From: Phycisphaerae bacterium
GTDB lineage: Bacteria > Planctomycetota > Phycisphaerae > UBA1845 > PWPN01
Assembly: GCA_035384605.1 (NCBI GenBank)
Contig: DAOOIV010000013.1
Span: forward strand, 1 to 64,000
Direction: 5' to 3'
Length of the DNA: 64,000 nucleotides
Positions 19,448 to 28,503 of this stretch are shown here, one piece after another (the stretch's first letter is position 1; each line of letters begins with the position of its first letter). The notes beneath the pieces were generated by a model. The model was not told where the DNA came from, made no database searches, and saw only the letters and a program-made list of their open reading frames with translations. The position numbers were made by a program, and so were the translations under genes.

Positions 19448-20131
19448 ATGAGGAATGTGACTGTTGTCTTTGTGGCTGCGGTCGCCATGGCCGTGGCTCC
19501 GTTGTTCGGCGACTATTACATCGCCGGCGATTTCAATGGTTGGAACCCGGCCGGCACCGCCATGACCGACCTGGGCAGTGGCATCTGGCAGGCAAACCTG
19601 ACCGGCGTCGGCGGTCGGCATGAGTTCAAGGTCACGACGGGGAGTTGGGACCAAAACTGGCCCGGCAGCGGGAACAGTTGGTTCTTTGGCGATGGTGACG
19701 GCAAGGTCACCATCACATTCAACGCCAACGACATCCAGGACGGCTGGAGAGGCAACTGGGGCCGCATGGGCCTGAGCACCGATCCAGGGACCTGGACGGC
19801 GGTCGGCGACTGGCAGGGCTGGAATAATGCCAACCCGGCGACCGCGATGGTGGCACAGGGCGGCGGGATCTACAAGTATCAGCAGACGCTGGCCCCTGGT
19901 TGGTACCAGTGGAAGGCCGTGGTTACGGGTTCTTGGGACGCCATTGGCGACGACTTTCGCGGCGTCAATGCGAACACGACCTGGTTTGAAGTGACCGCAG
20001 CGAACCCGACCGCCGTATTCCAGGTTGATGCTCTGACCGGCATCATCCGCGTGGATGTGGTACCCGAGCCGGCAGCGGTGATTCTGGTGCTGGTCGGCGG
20101 CCTGTTGTGCCTGCGGCGACGCCGCTCGTAA
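19448..20131 (+). CDS. PEP-CTERM protein with two starch-binding-like domains
   Basis: 227 residues: signal peptide (MRNVTVVFVAAVAMAVAPLF), two tandem beta-sandwich domains (about 22-105 and 112-200), and a PEP-CTERM sorting tail VPEPAAVILVLVGGLLCLRRR. Each domain has the pattern of starch/glycogen-binding E-set or CBM modules: YYIAGDFNGWNPAG with FKVTTGSW, and TAVGDWQGWNN with WKAVVTGSW. PEP-CTERM proteins are normally processed by an exosortase, not found in this window. The start has GGAGG eight bases upstream. It lies 276 bp before a GH13 amylase, suggesting a joint role in binding and degrading alpha-glucan outside the cell. Confidence 0.82.
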   Translation: MRNVTVVFVAAVAMAVAPLFGDYYIAGDFNGWNPAGTAMTDLGSGIWQANLTGVGGRHEFKVTTGSWDQNWPGSGNSWFFGDGDGKVTITFNANDIQDGWRGNWGRMGLSTDPGTWTAVGDWQGWNNANPATAMVAQGGGIYKYQQTLAPGWYQWKAVVTGSWDAIGDDFRGVNANTTWFEVTAANPTAVFQVDALTGIIRVDVVPEPAAVILVLVGGLLCLRRRRS

Positions 20132-20407
20132 GAACCTATCCGGACGGGCTTTCGGCCGGTCGGGGGTTTGGGGACGGGCTCCAAGCCGCCTTGCCCCGAG
20201 GGCCGGCATTCTGGAAAGAGGCGGCCGCGGCGGCGCGTGAGGATTACCACGCAAACTACATGGGCGAGGTGTTGACCCAGCAATGAGTCCACGTCCTGGC
20301 CGGGATGGGCGCGGGGGTAATTGACGGCTGCTGTCGCCCGGGGCTGGGTACATGCGCCGCCCGGCCACGGCGGCTCCACCCTGCCGTCTGTCGCGGAGCA
20401 CCGGGTC

Positions 20408-23400
20408 ATGGCAAGACGATGGACGACGAGATCGATGGCCTGTTCGGCATGCTTGGCCCTTGTGTCGGCGGCTGTCGGCCAAGGCGTGCCGGTTACTCTC
20501 CAGTGGTTCGAAACATCCTGGCAAACCATAGAAGACCGCACGGCTGATGCCTTCATCGCCGGCTACGGCCAGGTCTGGACGCCTCCACCCAGCAAGGCGG
20601 AAGGTGGAACCTCGAACGTCGGCTACGCGGTCTTCGACCGTTTTGACCTCGGCTCCCCGTCCGGCCCGACACGTTACGGCACGCGAGCGGGCTTCGAGGC
20701 GGTCGTGGCCGAGCAAAACAAGGCGGCCATCGGCACCTTCATTGACCTGATCCTGAACCACAACGGCTTCTCGTCCAAGGACACGCCGGGGTTCGAGGCC
20801 ACTGGAGACTACCCCGGATTCGTGGTCAGCGGCGGGCCCGAAGGCCACGGCGATTTCCATGCGCCCGGAGCCAGTTGCAACTCCAGCCCGACCACTTGTT
20901 GGATCTCGAACCTGGCCGACATCGGCCAGGAATTCAATATCGCGTACATTCGGCATCCGGTCACATCCGGGGACCCGCAGAACATCCCGGCCGGAACGGC
21001 GTATGATCGGCCAAGCCCGAACAACCGGCAGTTCTATTCGGACAACGATCTGCCGGCCAACAGCATCGGCATCCATCCGTTCAACACGAGCAATCCCATG
21101 GCCGGCGATCCCGTGGCAGAGAACGCCACCGGACTTCTGCTGCGCTACTGCCGATGGCTGATCGAGGTCGTCGGAGTCGATGGCTTTCGGATCGACGCCT
21201 GTAAACATACCCCCGACTGGTTTTGGCGGGATTTTTATGACCGTCACGTCTGGCTGCGGGGCAAGCCGGATCTCAGCGGCGCGCCGACCACGCCGCTAAG
21301 CTTCGGGGAGTCGATCCTGGGCAATCCCGAGATTGCCGCTTTCGTGTGCAAAGGCACCACCGGCAACTGCAACACCTCCGGCGGGGTCACCGGCAATCGC
21401 GACGCCCTGGACTTCCCGCTCTATTACGCCATCCACGACATGCTCAGCCAGAACGGCTTCGGCAACTGGTCCAGCGTGGTGAACGCCAGCTTCGATGGGT
21501 ACTTCGACGGCAACGCCAATAACGGCGACTTCGGTGTCACCTTCGTCGAGAACCACGACGCCGGGCAGCCGCTGCCCTCACCGGGGCTGCTCGCCTATGC
21601 CTATCTCCTGACCCGAGCGGGCTTGCCGATTGTCTACTACCAGGCCGGTGAGTTCGGCAGCGTCAGCTTTCCGCGGCCCAGCCGGTCCGATCCGCTGGGG
21701 AACGACGACAGCTATCTCACCACCCTCGTGGATGTCCACAACGAGTACGCCCGCGGCAGCTACCTCGAACGATGGATCGACGGAGACGTACTGATCTACG
21801 AACGTGACAATGCCTGCCTGGTGGGCCTCAACGATCGCCATGACAACGGGTACGATCAAAGAACGGTGCAGACGAGCTTCACGGCCGGCACCCGCCTCAA
21901 GGAGCTTACCGGCAATGCGACCGACGTAGCCGTCGATCCCACCAACGCCATCTGGGACGTTATCACGGTCGACGCCGGCGGCCAGGCCACGATCCGCGTG
22001 CCGAGAAACAGGAACGTGAACGGAGATTGGCATGGACGCGGTTACGTAGTGTACGGTCCGGTGAATCCAGACGGTGACCTCTTCGTGACACCGGTGGCCG
22101 AGACGATCCCGGCGGACTCGCCGTCCAAACCCAACGGTACGCGGCGACTCACCCCTATTGACGTGATCACCGCCGACCAGTTCGAGGTCCGTCTCGAGAC
22201 CGTTGACGCCGATCCGCTCGACCCGGCCGAGGATGATCTGGCCCTGCTGCGGATGGACATGGGAATGGACATCAACGGCAATGGCTATATCGACAGTCTG
22301 GACCCCGGTTTTGTGGGTTATGGCTACGAGCATTTCCTGACCGAGTCGGTCTCGCTCGAATCGGGCGGCGTGGACATCGGCGGCGTGCAGAAGGGCCTCT
22401 ACCGTCAGATCATCGATGCAACATCGCTTTCCGAGGGGCGGCATTATCTCGGCGTCATCGCCTTCCGTTCCCGACCCGCCGGGTCGCCGCCGATTTTCGA
22501 GACGTGGCGCAAGGTCATTCTGATCGATCGGCTGGCTCCGACAATGACGTTGGCCGATCCGCCGCCGGGTACGCCGATCACCTCGAGCATGTATCAGATT
22601 GCGGTGCGTTCGCCCGACCGCACCGCCACGCGGGTACATCTGTTCCTGGACCAGCAGCCGGGGACCGACGTCGTCGCTCTGGCCGAAGCCGGGCAGGGGC
22701 TGGCCACGCAAACAGACAGGGACACGTTCGCCCGCACGTTCACCGGGATGAACGAGGGGCACCATCGACTTGACGTCGTGGCCTATGAACCGACCAGAGC
22801 TGAGCCCGGCGTCACGACGATCACCGGCATCCTCGTGCAGATCAACGGCTTCGACGGTCTGGGCGACATGAACAACGACAACCGAACCAACAACCGTGAC
22901 ATTTTCTCTTTCGTTCAAATGGCCGGAGCCGGCAATCAGTTCAGTCCCGCCGGCGACATGAACGGCAACGGACTGGTCGATCAGGACGACGTGCCCCTAT
23001 TTGCCGATCGGATGTACGGGGCCGGCTTGCCGCAGGGACCGGGACATGAGGCAACGGCGTCCGGCGGAAGTCAGATCAGCACCGGTCAGTCCTTCTTCTG
23101 GCTTCAGGAGGAAGCCGCGTTCAGCCGCTTGGGCAGCGTCACCAACCCCGATGTGCAGTTGGTGGCCGGCAGATCGGTGCCGCTGTATCTCTGGTTCAAC
23201 AAGGCCACGGCCCCCCTGGGTTTCGACGGCATCAGCTTCGATGTGCGACTGAGGAGCGACGACGGAGGGTCAGCCCAGGCGTCGATATCGATCGATGAAC
23301 CACCCGGCCGCTGGTACGGGGCCACTGCCGGCACAACCCGAACCGACACGGGCGGCCAGGGCATCGATGATGCCAATGCCTTCGATCTGTCCAACACCGA

Positions 23401-23854
23401 CACCCTGCCGGACAACCCGAGCCGGTTCGCCACGCTGAGCTTGACCGGAGTGACACCAGGGACGGTCAAGGTGTTTCTCTGCGTGGGCGGTCTGGGAATA
23501 GCCGACAGCGGCGACGGTGCCGTCGTGTGGCTCGGATTCAATAACGGGCAGACCACGCCGGAGAACACGAACATCGGCGGCAACGTATTTGGCTTGTGCT
23601 CGTCGGTTCCCGAGGCGACCATCCACGTGTCGGCCCCTGTGCCGGGCGATTTCGACTTCGACACCGACGTGGACCAGGAGGATTTCGGCCATTTGCAGGA
23701 GTGCCTCAACGGCTCGACCGTGCCGCAGACCGAGCCTCGCTGCAATGACGCCTCGCTGGACGGCGATGAGTTCGTCGATGAGGCGGACATGAGGGTCTTT
23801 TTGAGCTGTCTGTCGGGTGCCGGCGTGCCCGGCAATCCGGATTGCGCGGGCTGA
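20408..23854 (+). CDS. secreted GH13 alpha-amylase-family enzyme with dockerin-like cassettes
   Basis: About 1148 residues. A signal peptide (about 1-24) precedes a GH13 barrel (about 28-500). The catalytic triad is visible: nucleophile D263 in GFRIDACKH, acid/base E301 in FGESILGN, and D384 in FVENHD. It hydrolyses or rearranges alpha-glucans; the exact specificity cannot be told. Beta-rich domains follow, then a dockerin-like segment near 820-875 (GDMNNDN and GDMNGNGLVDQDD). After a cohesin- or CBM-like region comes a C-terminal dockerin-like pair (GDFDFDTDVDQEDF and LDGDEFVDEADM) with spaced Cys. ATG 20408 is chosen because the longer frame lacks a signal peptide; GGAG is nine bases upstream. 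Confidence 0.88.
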   Translation: MARRWTTRSMACSACLALVSAAVGQGVPVTLQWFETSWQTIEDRTADAFIAGYGQVWTPPPSKAEGGTSNVGYAVFDRFDLGSPSGPTRYGTRAGFEAVVAEQNKAAIGTFIDLILNHNGFSSKDTPGFEATGDYPGFVVSGGPEGHGDFHAPGASCNSSPTTCWISNLADIGQEFNIAYIRHPVTSGDPQNIPAGTAYDRPSPNNRQFYSDNDLPANSIGIHPFNTSNPMAGDPVAENATGLLLRYCRWLIEVVGVDGFRIDACKHTPDWFWRDFYDRHVWLRGKPDLSGAPTTPLSFGESILGNPEIAAFVCKGTTGNCNTSGGVTGNRDALDFPLYYAIHDMLSQNGFGNWSSVVNASFDGYFDGNANNGDFGVTFVENHDAGQPLPSPGLLAYAYLLTRAGLPIVYYQAGEFGSVSFPRPSRSDPLGNDDSYLTTLVDVHNEYARGSYLERWIDGDVLIYERDNACLVGLNDRHDNGYDQRTVQTSFTAGTRLKELTGNATDVAVDPTNAIWDVITVDAGGQATIRVPRNRNVNGDWHGRGYVVYGPVNPDGDLFVTPVAETIPADSPSKPNGTRRLTPIDVITADQFEVRLETVDADPLDPAEDDLALLRMDMGMDINGNGYIDSLDPGFVGYGYEHFLTESVSLESGGVDIGGVQKGLYRQIIDATSLSEGRHYLGVIAFRSRPAGSPPIFETWRKVILIDRLAPTMTLADPPPGTPITSSMYQIAVRSPDRTATRVHLFLDQQPGTDVVALAEAGQGLATQTDRDTFARTFTGMNEGHHRLDVVAYEPTRAEPGVTTITGILVQINGFDGLGDMNNDNRTNNRDIFSFVQMAGAGNQFSPAGDMNGNGLVDQDDVPLFADRMYGAGLPQGPGHEATASGGSQISTGQSFFWLQEEAAFSRLGSVTNPDVQLVAGRSVPLYLWFNKATAPLGFDGISFDVRLRSDDGGSAQASISIDEPPGRWYGATAGTTRTDTGGQGIDDANAFDLSNTDTLPDNPSRFATLSLTGVTPGTVKVFLCVGGLGIADSGDGAVVWLGFNNGQTTPENTNIGGNVFGLCSSVPEATIHVSAPVPGDFDFDTDVDQEDFGHLQECLNGSTVPQTEPRCNDASLDGDEFVDEADMRVFLSCLSGAGVPGNPDCAG

Positions 23855-24082
23855 ACACCGGGGGCCGGTTTGAGATTCGGACGCAGTTTGTATCTCATGT
23901 TGGCGAGCGAAACCTGCCGGCAATCGCGATTCTGCGAACAGGGAGCACGTTTCCCAGGGCGAGAGCCTCCACGTCGCCTGCGGGGGACGTCCGGAACGGC
24001 CGATGGGCGTCGCGGCTTGTTTTGCGCCGCGGTCCTTCGTGGTATGATCCCTCGCCGAGTTTCTGTTATGGAGACCACAGGC

Positions 24083-24607
24083 ATGACCGACCGGGAACTG
24101 TTTGACGCAGTGGCGGCGGCGGCTTTGCTGCGAGGCGATTTCACCCTTCGCTCGGGCCGCAAGAGCAAGTATTACCTTGACAAGTATCTGTTCGAGGCCG
24201 AACCGAAGATCCTTCGCGAGCTGGGCGAGCGATTCGCCGGACATATCAGTCCTCAGACAACACGGATCGCGGGCGCAGAACTCGGCGGCGTGGCTCTGGC
24301 CGCCTCCACCTCGATGGCCTCAGGCTTGCCGTTCGTGATCATCCGCAACGCCAAGAAGGACTATGGCACGAAGAAGATGTACGAAGGCAAGATCGAGAAA
24401 GGCGACCTCATTCTCCTGGTCGAGGATGTCGCCACCACCGGCGGCCAGGTGCTCGAGGCAGCCAAGACCATCACCGAGGCCGGGGCGACCGTCGAGAAGA
24501 TCGTGGCGGTGATCGACCGCCAGGAAGGTGCCCGTGAGAACATCGAAGGCGCCGGTTTCGTCTTCGAGGCTCTGATGACCAAGACGGATTTAGGGATTGA
24601 TGAGTAG
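24083..24607 (+). CDS. pyrE: orotate phosphoribosyltransferase
   Basis: About 174 residues. It transfers the phosphoribosyl group of PRPP to orotate, giving OMP in pyrimidine synthesis. The PRPP-binding motif LILLVEDVATTGGQVLEAA and the N-terminal FTLRSGRKSKYYLDKYLF (orotate-site region) are typical. The start at MTDREL (24083) has GGAG nine bases upstream; the in-frame ATG at 24068 has no ribosome-binding site. The pyrimidine gene pyrK lies 29 kb away, so the pathway genes are scattered. Confidence 0.94.
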   Translation: MTDRELFDAVAAAALLRGDFTLRSGRKSKYYLDKYLFEAEPKILRELGERFAGHISPQTTRIAGAELGGVALAASTSMASGLPFVIIRNAKKDYGTKKMYEGKIEKGDLILLVEDVATTGGQVLEAAKTITEAGATVEKIVAVIDRQEGARENIEGAGFVFEALMTKTDLGIDE

Positions 24608-24731
24608 ACAAGAAGCTGCTCGCTCTCGGCCGTCGGCCATGAGTCAGGATGGTACCCACGGTATGTGTCCCTGACCGCGAAAGCCAAGAGAGTTTGCAGG
24701 TTGCCCCGTCGGCGGCAGCAGGCGGACGTAA

Positions 24732-25105
24732 TCATGGCTCGGCGAATCCTATGCCGAGCGGTCGCGATGCCGAGGTTTTTCGGTCCGGTTTCCGTTTCAG
24801 GAGGGCTTCCGGGCTCATCAGGCCGAACAGCGGCATTGCGGTCATATCCCAGAACGCCTCCCGGCGGGCCTGCTCCGGGGGATCGCTCCTGAGCTTCGGC
24901 TGTTCCAGCGTTTGCCTGTAGCCGCGATAACAGATTTCCGCTTCCCATCCCATTTCGTAAAAGCGCAACGCCGCCGCTTGGGAAGCCTCTCGACGATCCT
25001 CTCGCAGGCCTTCATGAGACTGCATCGCAGAGCCGCATCCGTCTCCCACATCATCAGCATCGCGGTCAGGACCAGATACTCCACCGACCACCGTCCGGCC
25101 TTCGG
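24732..25105 (-). pseudogene. remnant of an IS4-family transposase
   Basis: Two frames joined together resemble the ends of an IS4-type transposase. The N-terminal piece (about 24970-25105) reads WSVEYLVLTAMLMMWETDAA. The C-terminal piece (about 24732-24965, another frame) contains ALRFYEMGWEAEICYRGYRQ, followed by TLEQPKLRS and DMTAMPLFGLMSPEALLKR, matching the Y-R-W-Q-I-E / K-Q-T-L region. The DDE core between them is absent and the frame changes at the joint, so it is an internally deleted relic. No terminal inverted repeats could be identified. It lies between pyrE and the phosphoesterase gene, in a 790-bp stretch otherwise without genes. Confidence 0.7.
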
Positions 25106-25400
25106 GCGCCATTGCTTTCGGCCCGTCTCCCGTCCTTCCAGCGACGAAGAAGGGGAGGCGGAAGATGGAGTCTGACGGCCCACAGCAAAGCTTGCCGATG
25201 TGAAGACCGAACAACCCTTTGCTCGTGCGTGCGCGAGTACATGCCGCGCCTTCTTGTTGACGTTCTTGTCGCGCGAGAAGAAAACCATCGGCAAGGAGGC
25301 CGCTCTCTCTACTCCTTGTCTTCATCTACATCACGAGGCACGGCGGCCAACAGCCTTATGGAGCAAGCTGATTGCCGACCGGTGAAAGCTGACGGCTCCC

Positions 25401-26285
25401 TCATTTCGCCGCCAGGCACACCTTTTCCGGCACGACATCCACCGGGTAGTACCGGTGGACGAGCCGGTCCCTGTACACCTCGACGATCCGCAAACCGGAG
25501 GGGTCTTTTCGGAGCGGTTTACCGATCGGGCCGGTTGAGACGATCTCCATCCGGCCGTGTCGGGTGATGCTGTCGCCGTGGCGATGGCCGCAGAAGACGG
25601 CCGAGACGCCGGCCTGCGTCAACCAATCGAGATACCGGCCTCGACGCGATAGGGGAATGTTCTCATAGGCGTCCGGTTCGTCGGCCGTCTTGTTGAACCA
25701 CGGATGGTGCTGGAAGACGATGCGGTGGACCGGCCGTGGCTGTTGCGGGTCGGTCAGCTCGTGCCGGAGCCACGTTTCCTGCCGCTCCATTTCCTCCGGC
25801 GCCTTGGACGGGTCGTGGATCAGTGTGGTGTTGATGACCACGAAGCGGCATCCGCCGTGGTTGAAGGCGTACCAGTCTGAGCCGAACCGTTGCCGGTAGC
25901 GTTCAAGGCCGGCGGGAGTGGGCGTGTTCTCGACGTCGTGATTGCCCGAGACGAGATGCAGGGGAATGCCGGGGTCCAGTCGGCCGGCAACACGCAGGAA
26001 CTCGGCGGCTTGGCCTTCGTCGCCCGGCCTGTTGATCAGATCGCCGCAGATGACCACGAACGCCGGCCGTAAGCGGTTGGCATGATCGAGAGCCTGGCTG
26101 AAGAGAGCCGTCTCCTTCTCGACGTCCTTGTCGCCGGAGAACATCCCGAACTGCGGGTCGGCCATTTGGATGAAAAAGAACGGGCCCTGCCAGCGAGCCT
26201 GCGGATCTGTCACGCAGCCGATGAGGGGGGAGAGAAACAGAATAAGGATGGCTGCCCACTTCGAACGTGTAGTGCATTCTGTCAT
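25401..26285 (-). CDS. lipoprotein metallophosphoesterase, CPPED1-like
   Basis: 294 residues with a lipoprotein signal (LSPLIGC, Cys24). Calcineurin-like phosphoesterase motifs appear in order: MADPQFG (the D-x-Q form typical of CPPED1-like proteins), CGDLINRP, SGNHDVE, FQHHPW and FCGHRHGD. These bind the two metals. It probably acts on phosphoesters in the periplasm; the substrate is unknown. Start ATG 26285 with AGGGA upstream. A small membrane protein gene lies 63 bp upstream in the same direction. Confidence 0.88.
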   Translation of the reverse strand: MTECTTRSKWAAILILFLSPLIGCVTDPQARWQGPFFFIQMADPQFGMFSGDKDVEKETALFSQALDHANRLRPAFVVICGDLINRPGDEGQAAEFLRVAGRLDPGIPLHLVSGNHDVENTPTPAGLERYRQRFGSDWYAFNHGGCRFVVINTTLIHDPSKAPEEMERQETWLRHELTDPQQPRPVHRIVFQHHPWFNKTADEPDAYENIPLSRRGRYLDWLTQAGVSAVFCGHRHGDSITRHGRMEIVSTGPIGKPLRKDPSGLRIVEVYRDRLVHRYYPVDVVPEKVCLAAK

Positions 26286-26348
26286 TGCGAATTCCCTGTT
26301 GATCGAGATTGTCCCATTTCTCGCGGAGCGAGGAATGGGTGATCATGA

Positions 26349-26936
26349 CTACTCCACAAGACAACCGAAGGCAATCGAAAGGGTAGAGAGTGTCGCCCAC
26401 GTTGTGAAGGCAATTGCCCCGACAATCGTCCCGCCACCCGGTCGTCTCAGGCAGTCAGCAATCCACAGGACACCCCAGGAGATCAGACACACGACGAACA
26501 GGCGATGTGGGGGCCAGATAAGCCCGTGTGGACGCCGGCTTGTCTCCCATATGGCAATCTCAACCAGAGCATAGTACCCGCCGAGTAGCAATAACCCCGC
26601 GACCATGACCAAGCGGGGCATCGGGGCGCGGACGGCATTTCGCAATCCTTTGACTGTCGGATAGAAGCGCAGGTCTCGTTTTGATGAAGCCCCGTGGATT
26701 CGTTGAACGCCCAGGTCAACTGTCACGATAACCGCCACGCCGACGCCAAACCGCAAGGCCCAAAAGAGAGCGTTCCGCGCCGCGTAGGTCAGCCACGTAC
26801 CAGACACGTATACCGGGTGTGGTTGAGTGATTGCACTGTCAAGGATGAACAGGAGAAAGGTGGAACCAAAGTAACCAGCGACAACGATCCCCGCACGCAG
26901 GATCATCGGCCTCATCTTGGATTCAGTCATGTTCAT
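26349..26936 (-). CDS. hypothetical membrane protein
   Basis: About 195 residues with four hydrophobic segments: LRAGIVVAGYFGSTFLLFIL, ALRFGVGVAVIVTVDLGV, PRLVMVAGLLLLGGYYALV and LFVVCLISWGVLWIADCL, plus a hydrophobic end. No family was recognised. The start is uncertain: ATG codons at 26930, 26936 and 26957 are all in frame and none has a strong ribosome-binding site. It may be co-transcribed with the phosphoesterase gene downstream. Confidence 0.5.
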   Translation of the reverse strand: MNMTESKMRPMILRAGIVVAGYFGSTFLLFILDSAITQPHPVYVSGTWLTYAARNALFWALRFGVGVAVIVTVDLGVQRIHGASSKRDLRFYPTVKGLRNAVRAPMPRLVMVAGLLLLGGYYALVEIAIWETSRRPHGLIWPPHRLFVVCLISWGVLWIADCLRRPGGGTIVGAIAFTTWATLSTLSIAFGCLVE

Positions 26937-27011
26937 GCGCCAAGCGGCAGGTGGCATGGGTTTTGCCCGACGTCATGCCGGTCGCGAGATCCTGGGTCTC
27001 GGCCGGCATGC

Positions 27012-27245
27012 TTACTCTTCACCAATCCCGAACGCCTGAGCATCGTCACGTCGGTCCTTCAAAGCTCGATCGAGGATCCGACGCATCTGGTGTTCAACCT
27101 CGTCAACGTTCCGTTTGTCTGCGGGCAGTGTCATCCAGCAAAAGTGGATCGCTTGGCGGATTTGCTGGTCAATCTGCCCAGGGCCAAACATGCTTCGAAA
27201 CTTGTCAGCAGCGTCGGGGTCATCCTGCGAGAAGGCTGCCATCAT
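27012..27245 (-). CDS. small conserved-looking soluble protein, 77 residues
   Basis: A 77-residue protein embedded at the end of a longer open frame. It begins MMAAFSQDDPDAADKFRSMF, continues with IDQQIRQAIHFCWMTLPADK and ends with a charged helix (VDEVEHQMRRILDRALKDRR). GGAAG lies seven bases upstream of ATG 27245, and the composition is ordinary for a protein, unlike the upstream part of the frame. It appears to be an all-helical cytoplasmic protein. I recall similar short proteins annotated as hypothetical in planctomycete genomes, but this was not checked. Confidence 0.7.
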   Translation of the reverse strand: MMAAFSQDDPDAADKFRSMFGPGQIDQQIRQAIHFCWMTLPADKRNVDEVEHQMRRILDRALKDRRDDAQAFGIGEE

Positions 27246-27570
27246 GGTCAACTTCCTTCGTGGGTGTGCGGATGACTGTGCAATCCCGCAGATCGGGCTC
27301 TGCCCGCTGCCGACGATAACAGTGCCCGGGATAAGGGGATAATGAGCTTTGTCGGGGCGCAGGTCAAGTGGTACTAAACCGTCGGCGCGTCTGAAGCCGA
27401 TGCTTATGGTATCCTGCGAGCGGGCGTATGGGCCCCGGCCGGTCCGGGGAGGGGCACCTACCCCCGGCAATGGCTTTTTCTGGGCGTTTGCGTTAAGATT
27501 CCCGCTGACTTCGAACCGCCGGCCTTTCGCCGGCCGGGCTTCGCGGCCGATGCCTTCGAGGACCTGCGAT
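27246..27570. other. intergenic region between divergent genes
   Basis: 325 bp with no recognised gene. It contains a GC-rich inverted repeat near 27430 (GGGCCCCGGCCGGTCCGGGG) and should carry both divergent promoters. GAGG nine bases before 27571 is the ribosome-binding site of the next gene. Confidence 0.45.
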
Positions 27571-28326
27571 ATGACAAAACGCCTTCTCACGGTGTCTGCG
27601 CTTCTGGCAGCAGGATGCCAGATGACACCGATCCCGGTCTCCGTTGAGAAATTCAATGAGCAGGCCAAACAGGACGTTCCCGTTCTCGAGCCTGTCTTGA
27701 AGGAGGGCGACATCATCTTCCGCCTCAGTCGCACCCCGCTGGCCGGCGGTCTTGTTGACTTCAGCAAGGTGGTCGCGGAGGCGACTGAGAGCGACCTCTC
27801 CCACGCCGCGCTCGTCTATCGCGTTGCTCCCGATGGCATCATCCTGGTCGACGTCTCGCCCGTGGGGATCTCGCGGCGATACCTGGTCGACTGGTACCAA
27901 GATGGCACGTGGAATACGGTCGTGCGGCGGCTCCGGCCCGAGTATCAGTATCTCGTCCCGCTCGTGCTGGCCGAGGTTGACAGGCTCATCGCCGAGGATG
28001 TCCTCTACGATCAGAAGTTCATTCCCGACGACGACCGTTTCTACTGCACCGAGTTTATCGACCACTGTTTCCGGGTTGCCGGACGGCCCTTGGCTCCGCG
28101 GATACGCATCAAGGATTTTCCAAATAACGGTCTCGTGATGTACATCGGCTGCGCGATCGGTGGCATCGACATGAACAACGAGGTCGTGGTGGCCGGCAAT
28201 CAACGAATTGGCCTCTTTTCCTCGTCCATGTTGGAGACCGTGATCGACCTGCGTACCTCGCCGCCGACCGCGAGCCCTCGCCCTGATCCGGTGCTGACTT
28301 CCTATCGTCCGGTGCCTTGGCCTTGA
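27571..28326 (+). CDS. lipoprotein of the permuted papain-like YiiX/YebB amidase family
   Basis: 251 residues with a lipobox (LLAAGC, Cys16). The core fits the circularly permuted NlpC/P60-like family: GDIIFRLS, SDLSHAALVY (catalytic His near 78), then FYCTEFIDHCF (catalytic Cys159). Such proteins hydrolyse amide bonds in peptides or lipoproteins; the substrate here is unknown. The start at 27571 is set by the lipoprotein signal and GAGG. It faces the NlpC/P60 gene at 28504, so two cysteine-type envelope hydrolases are neighbours. Confidence 0.78.
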   Translation: MTKRLLTVSALLAAGCQMTPIPVSVEKFNEQAKQDVPVLEPVLKEGDIIFRLSRTPLAGGLVDFSKVVAEATESDLSHAALVYRVAPDGIILVDVSPVGISRRYLVDWYQDGTWNTVVRRLRPEYQYLVPLVLAEVDRLIAEDVLYDQKFIPDDDRFYCTEFIDHCFRVAGRPLAPRIRIKDFPNNGLVMYIGCAIGGIDMNNEVVVAGNQRIGLFSSSMLETVIDLRTSPPTASPRPDPVLTSYRPVPWP

Positions 28327-28456
28327 GCCCGCAAGGCCGGTCGGAACGATTTGCATTTGCCTGCGGCAGCCGATCTCCGGGGCGGCTCGATCCATAGCCG
28401 CAACAACGATCAAAACCCGCGTGTGACGGACTTCGTCTACCTGTAATGGCCTCTTG

Positions 28457-28497
28457 GCTGGAGCTAATAGCTGATCGCTGACGGCTGATCGCCGGGG
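28457..28497. repeat. short tandem AGCTGATCGCTGACGGCTG-type repeat
   Basis: A run of near-repeats (GCTAATAGCTGATCGCTGACGGCTGATCGC) sits directly after the stop of the minus-strand gene at 28504. It resembles the CAGT-rich tract at 35816-35906, also at a gene end. Such tracts occur at gene borders in this window only. Confidence 0.5.
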
Positions 28498-28503
28498 GCT
28501 TCC

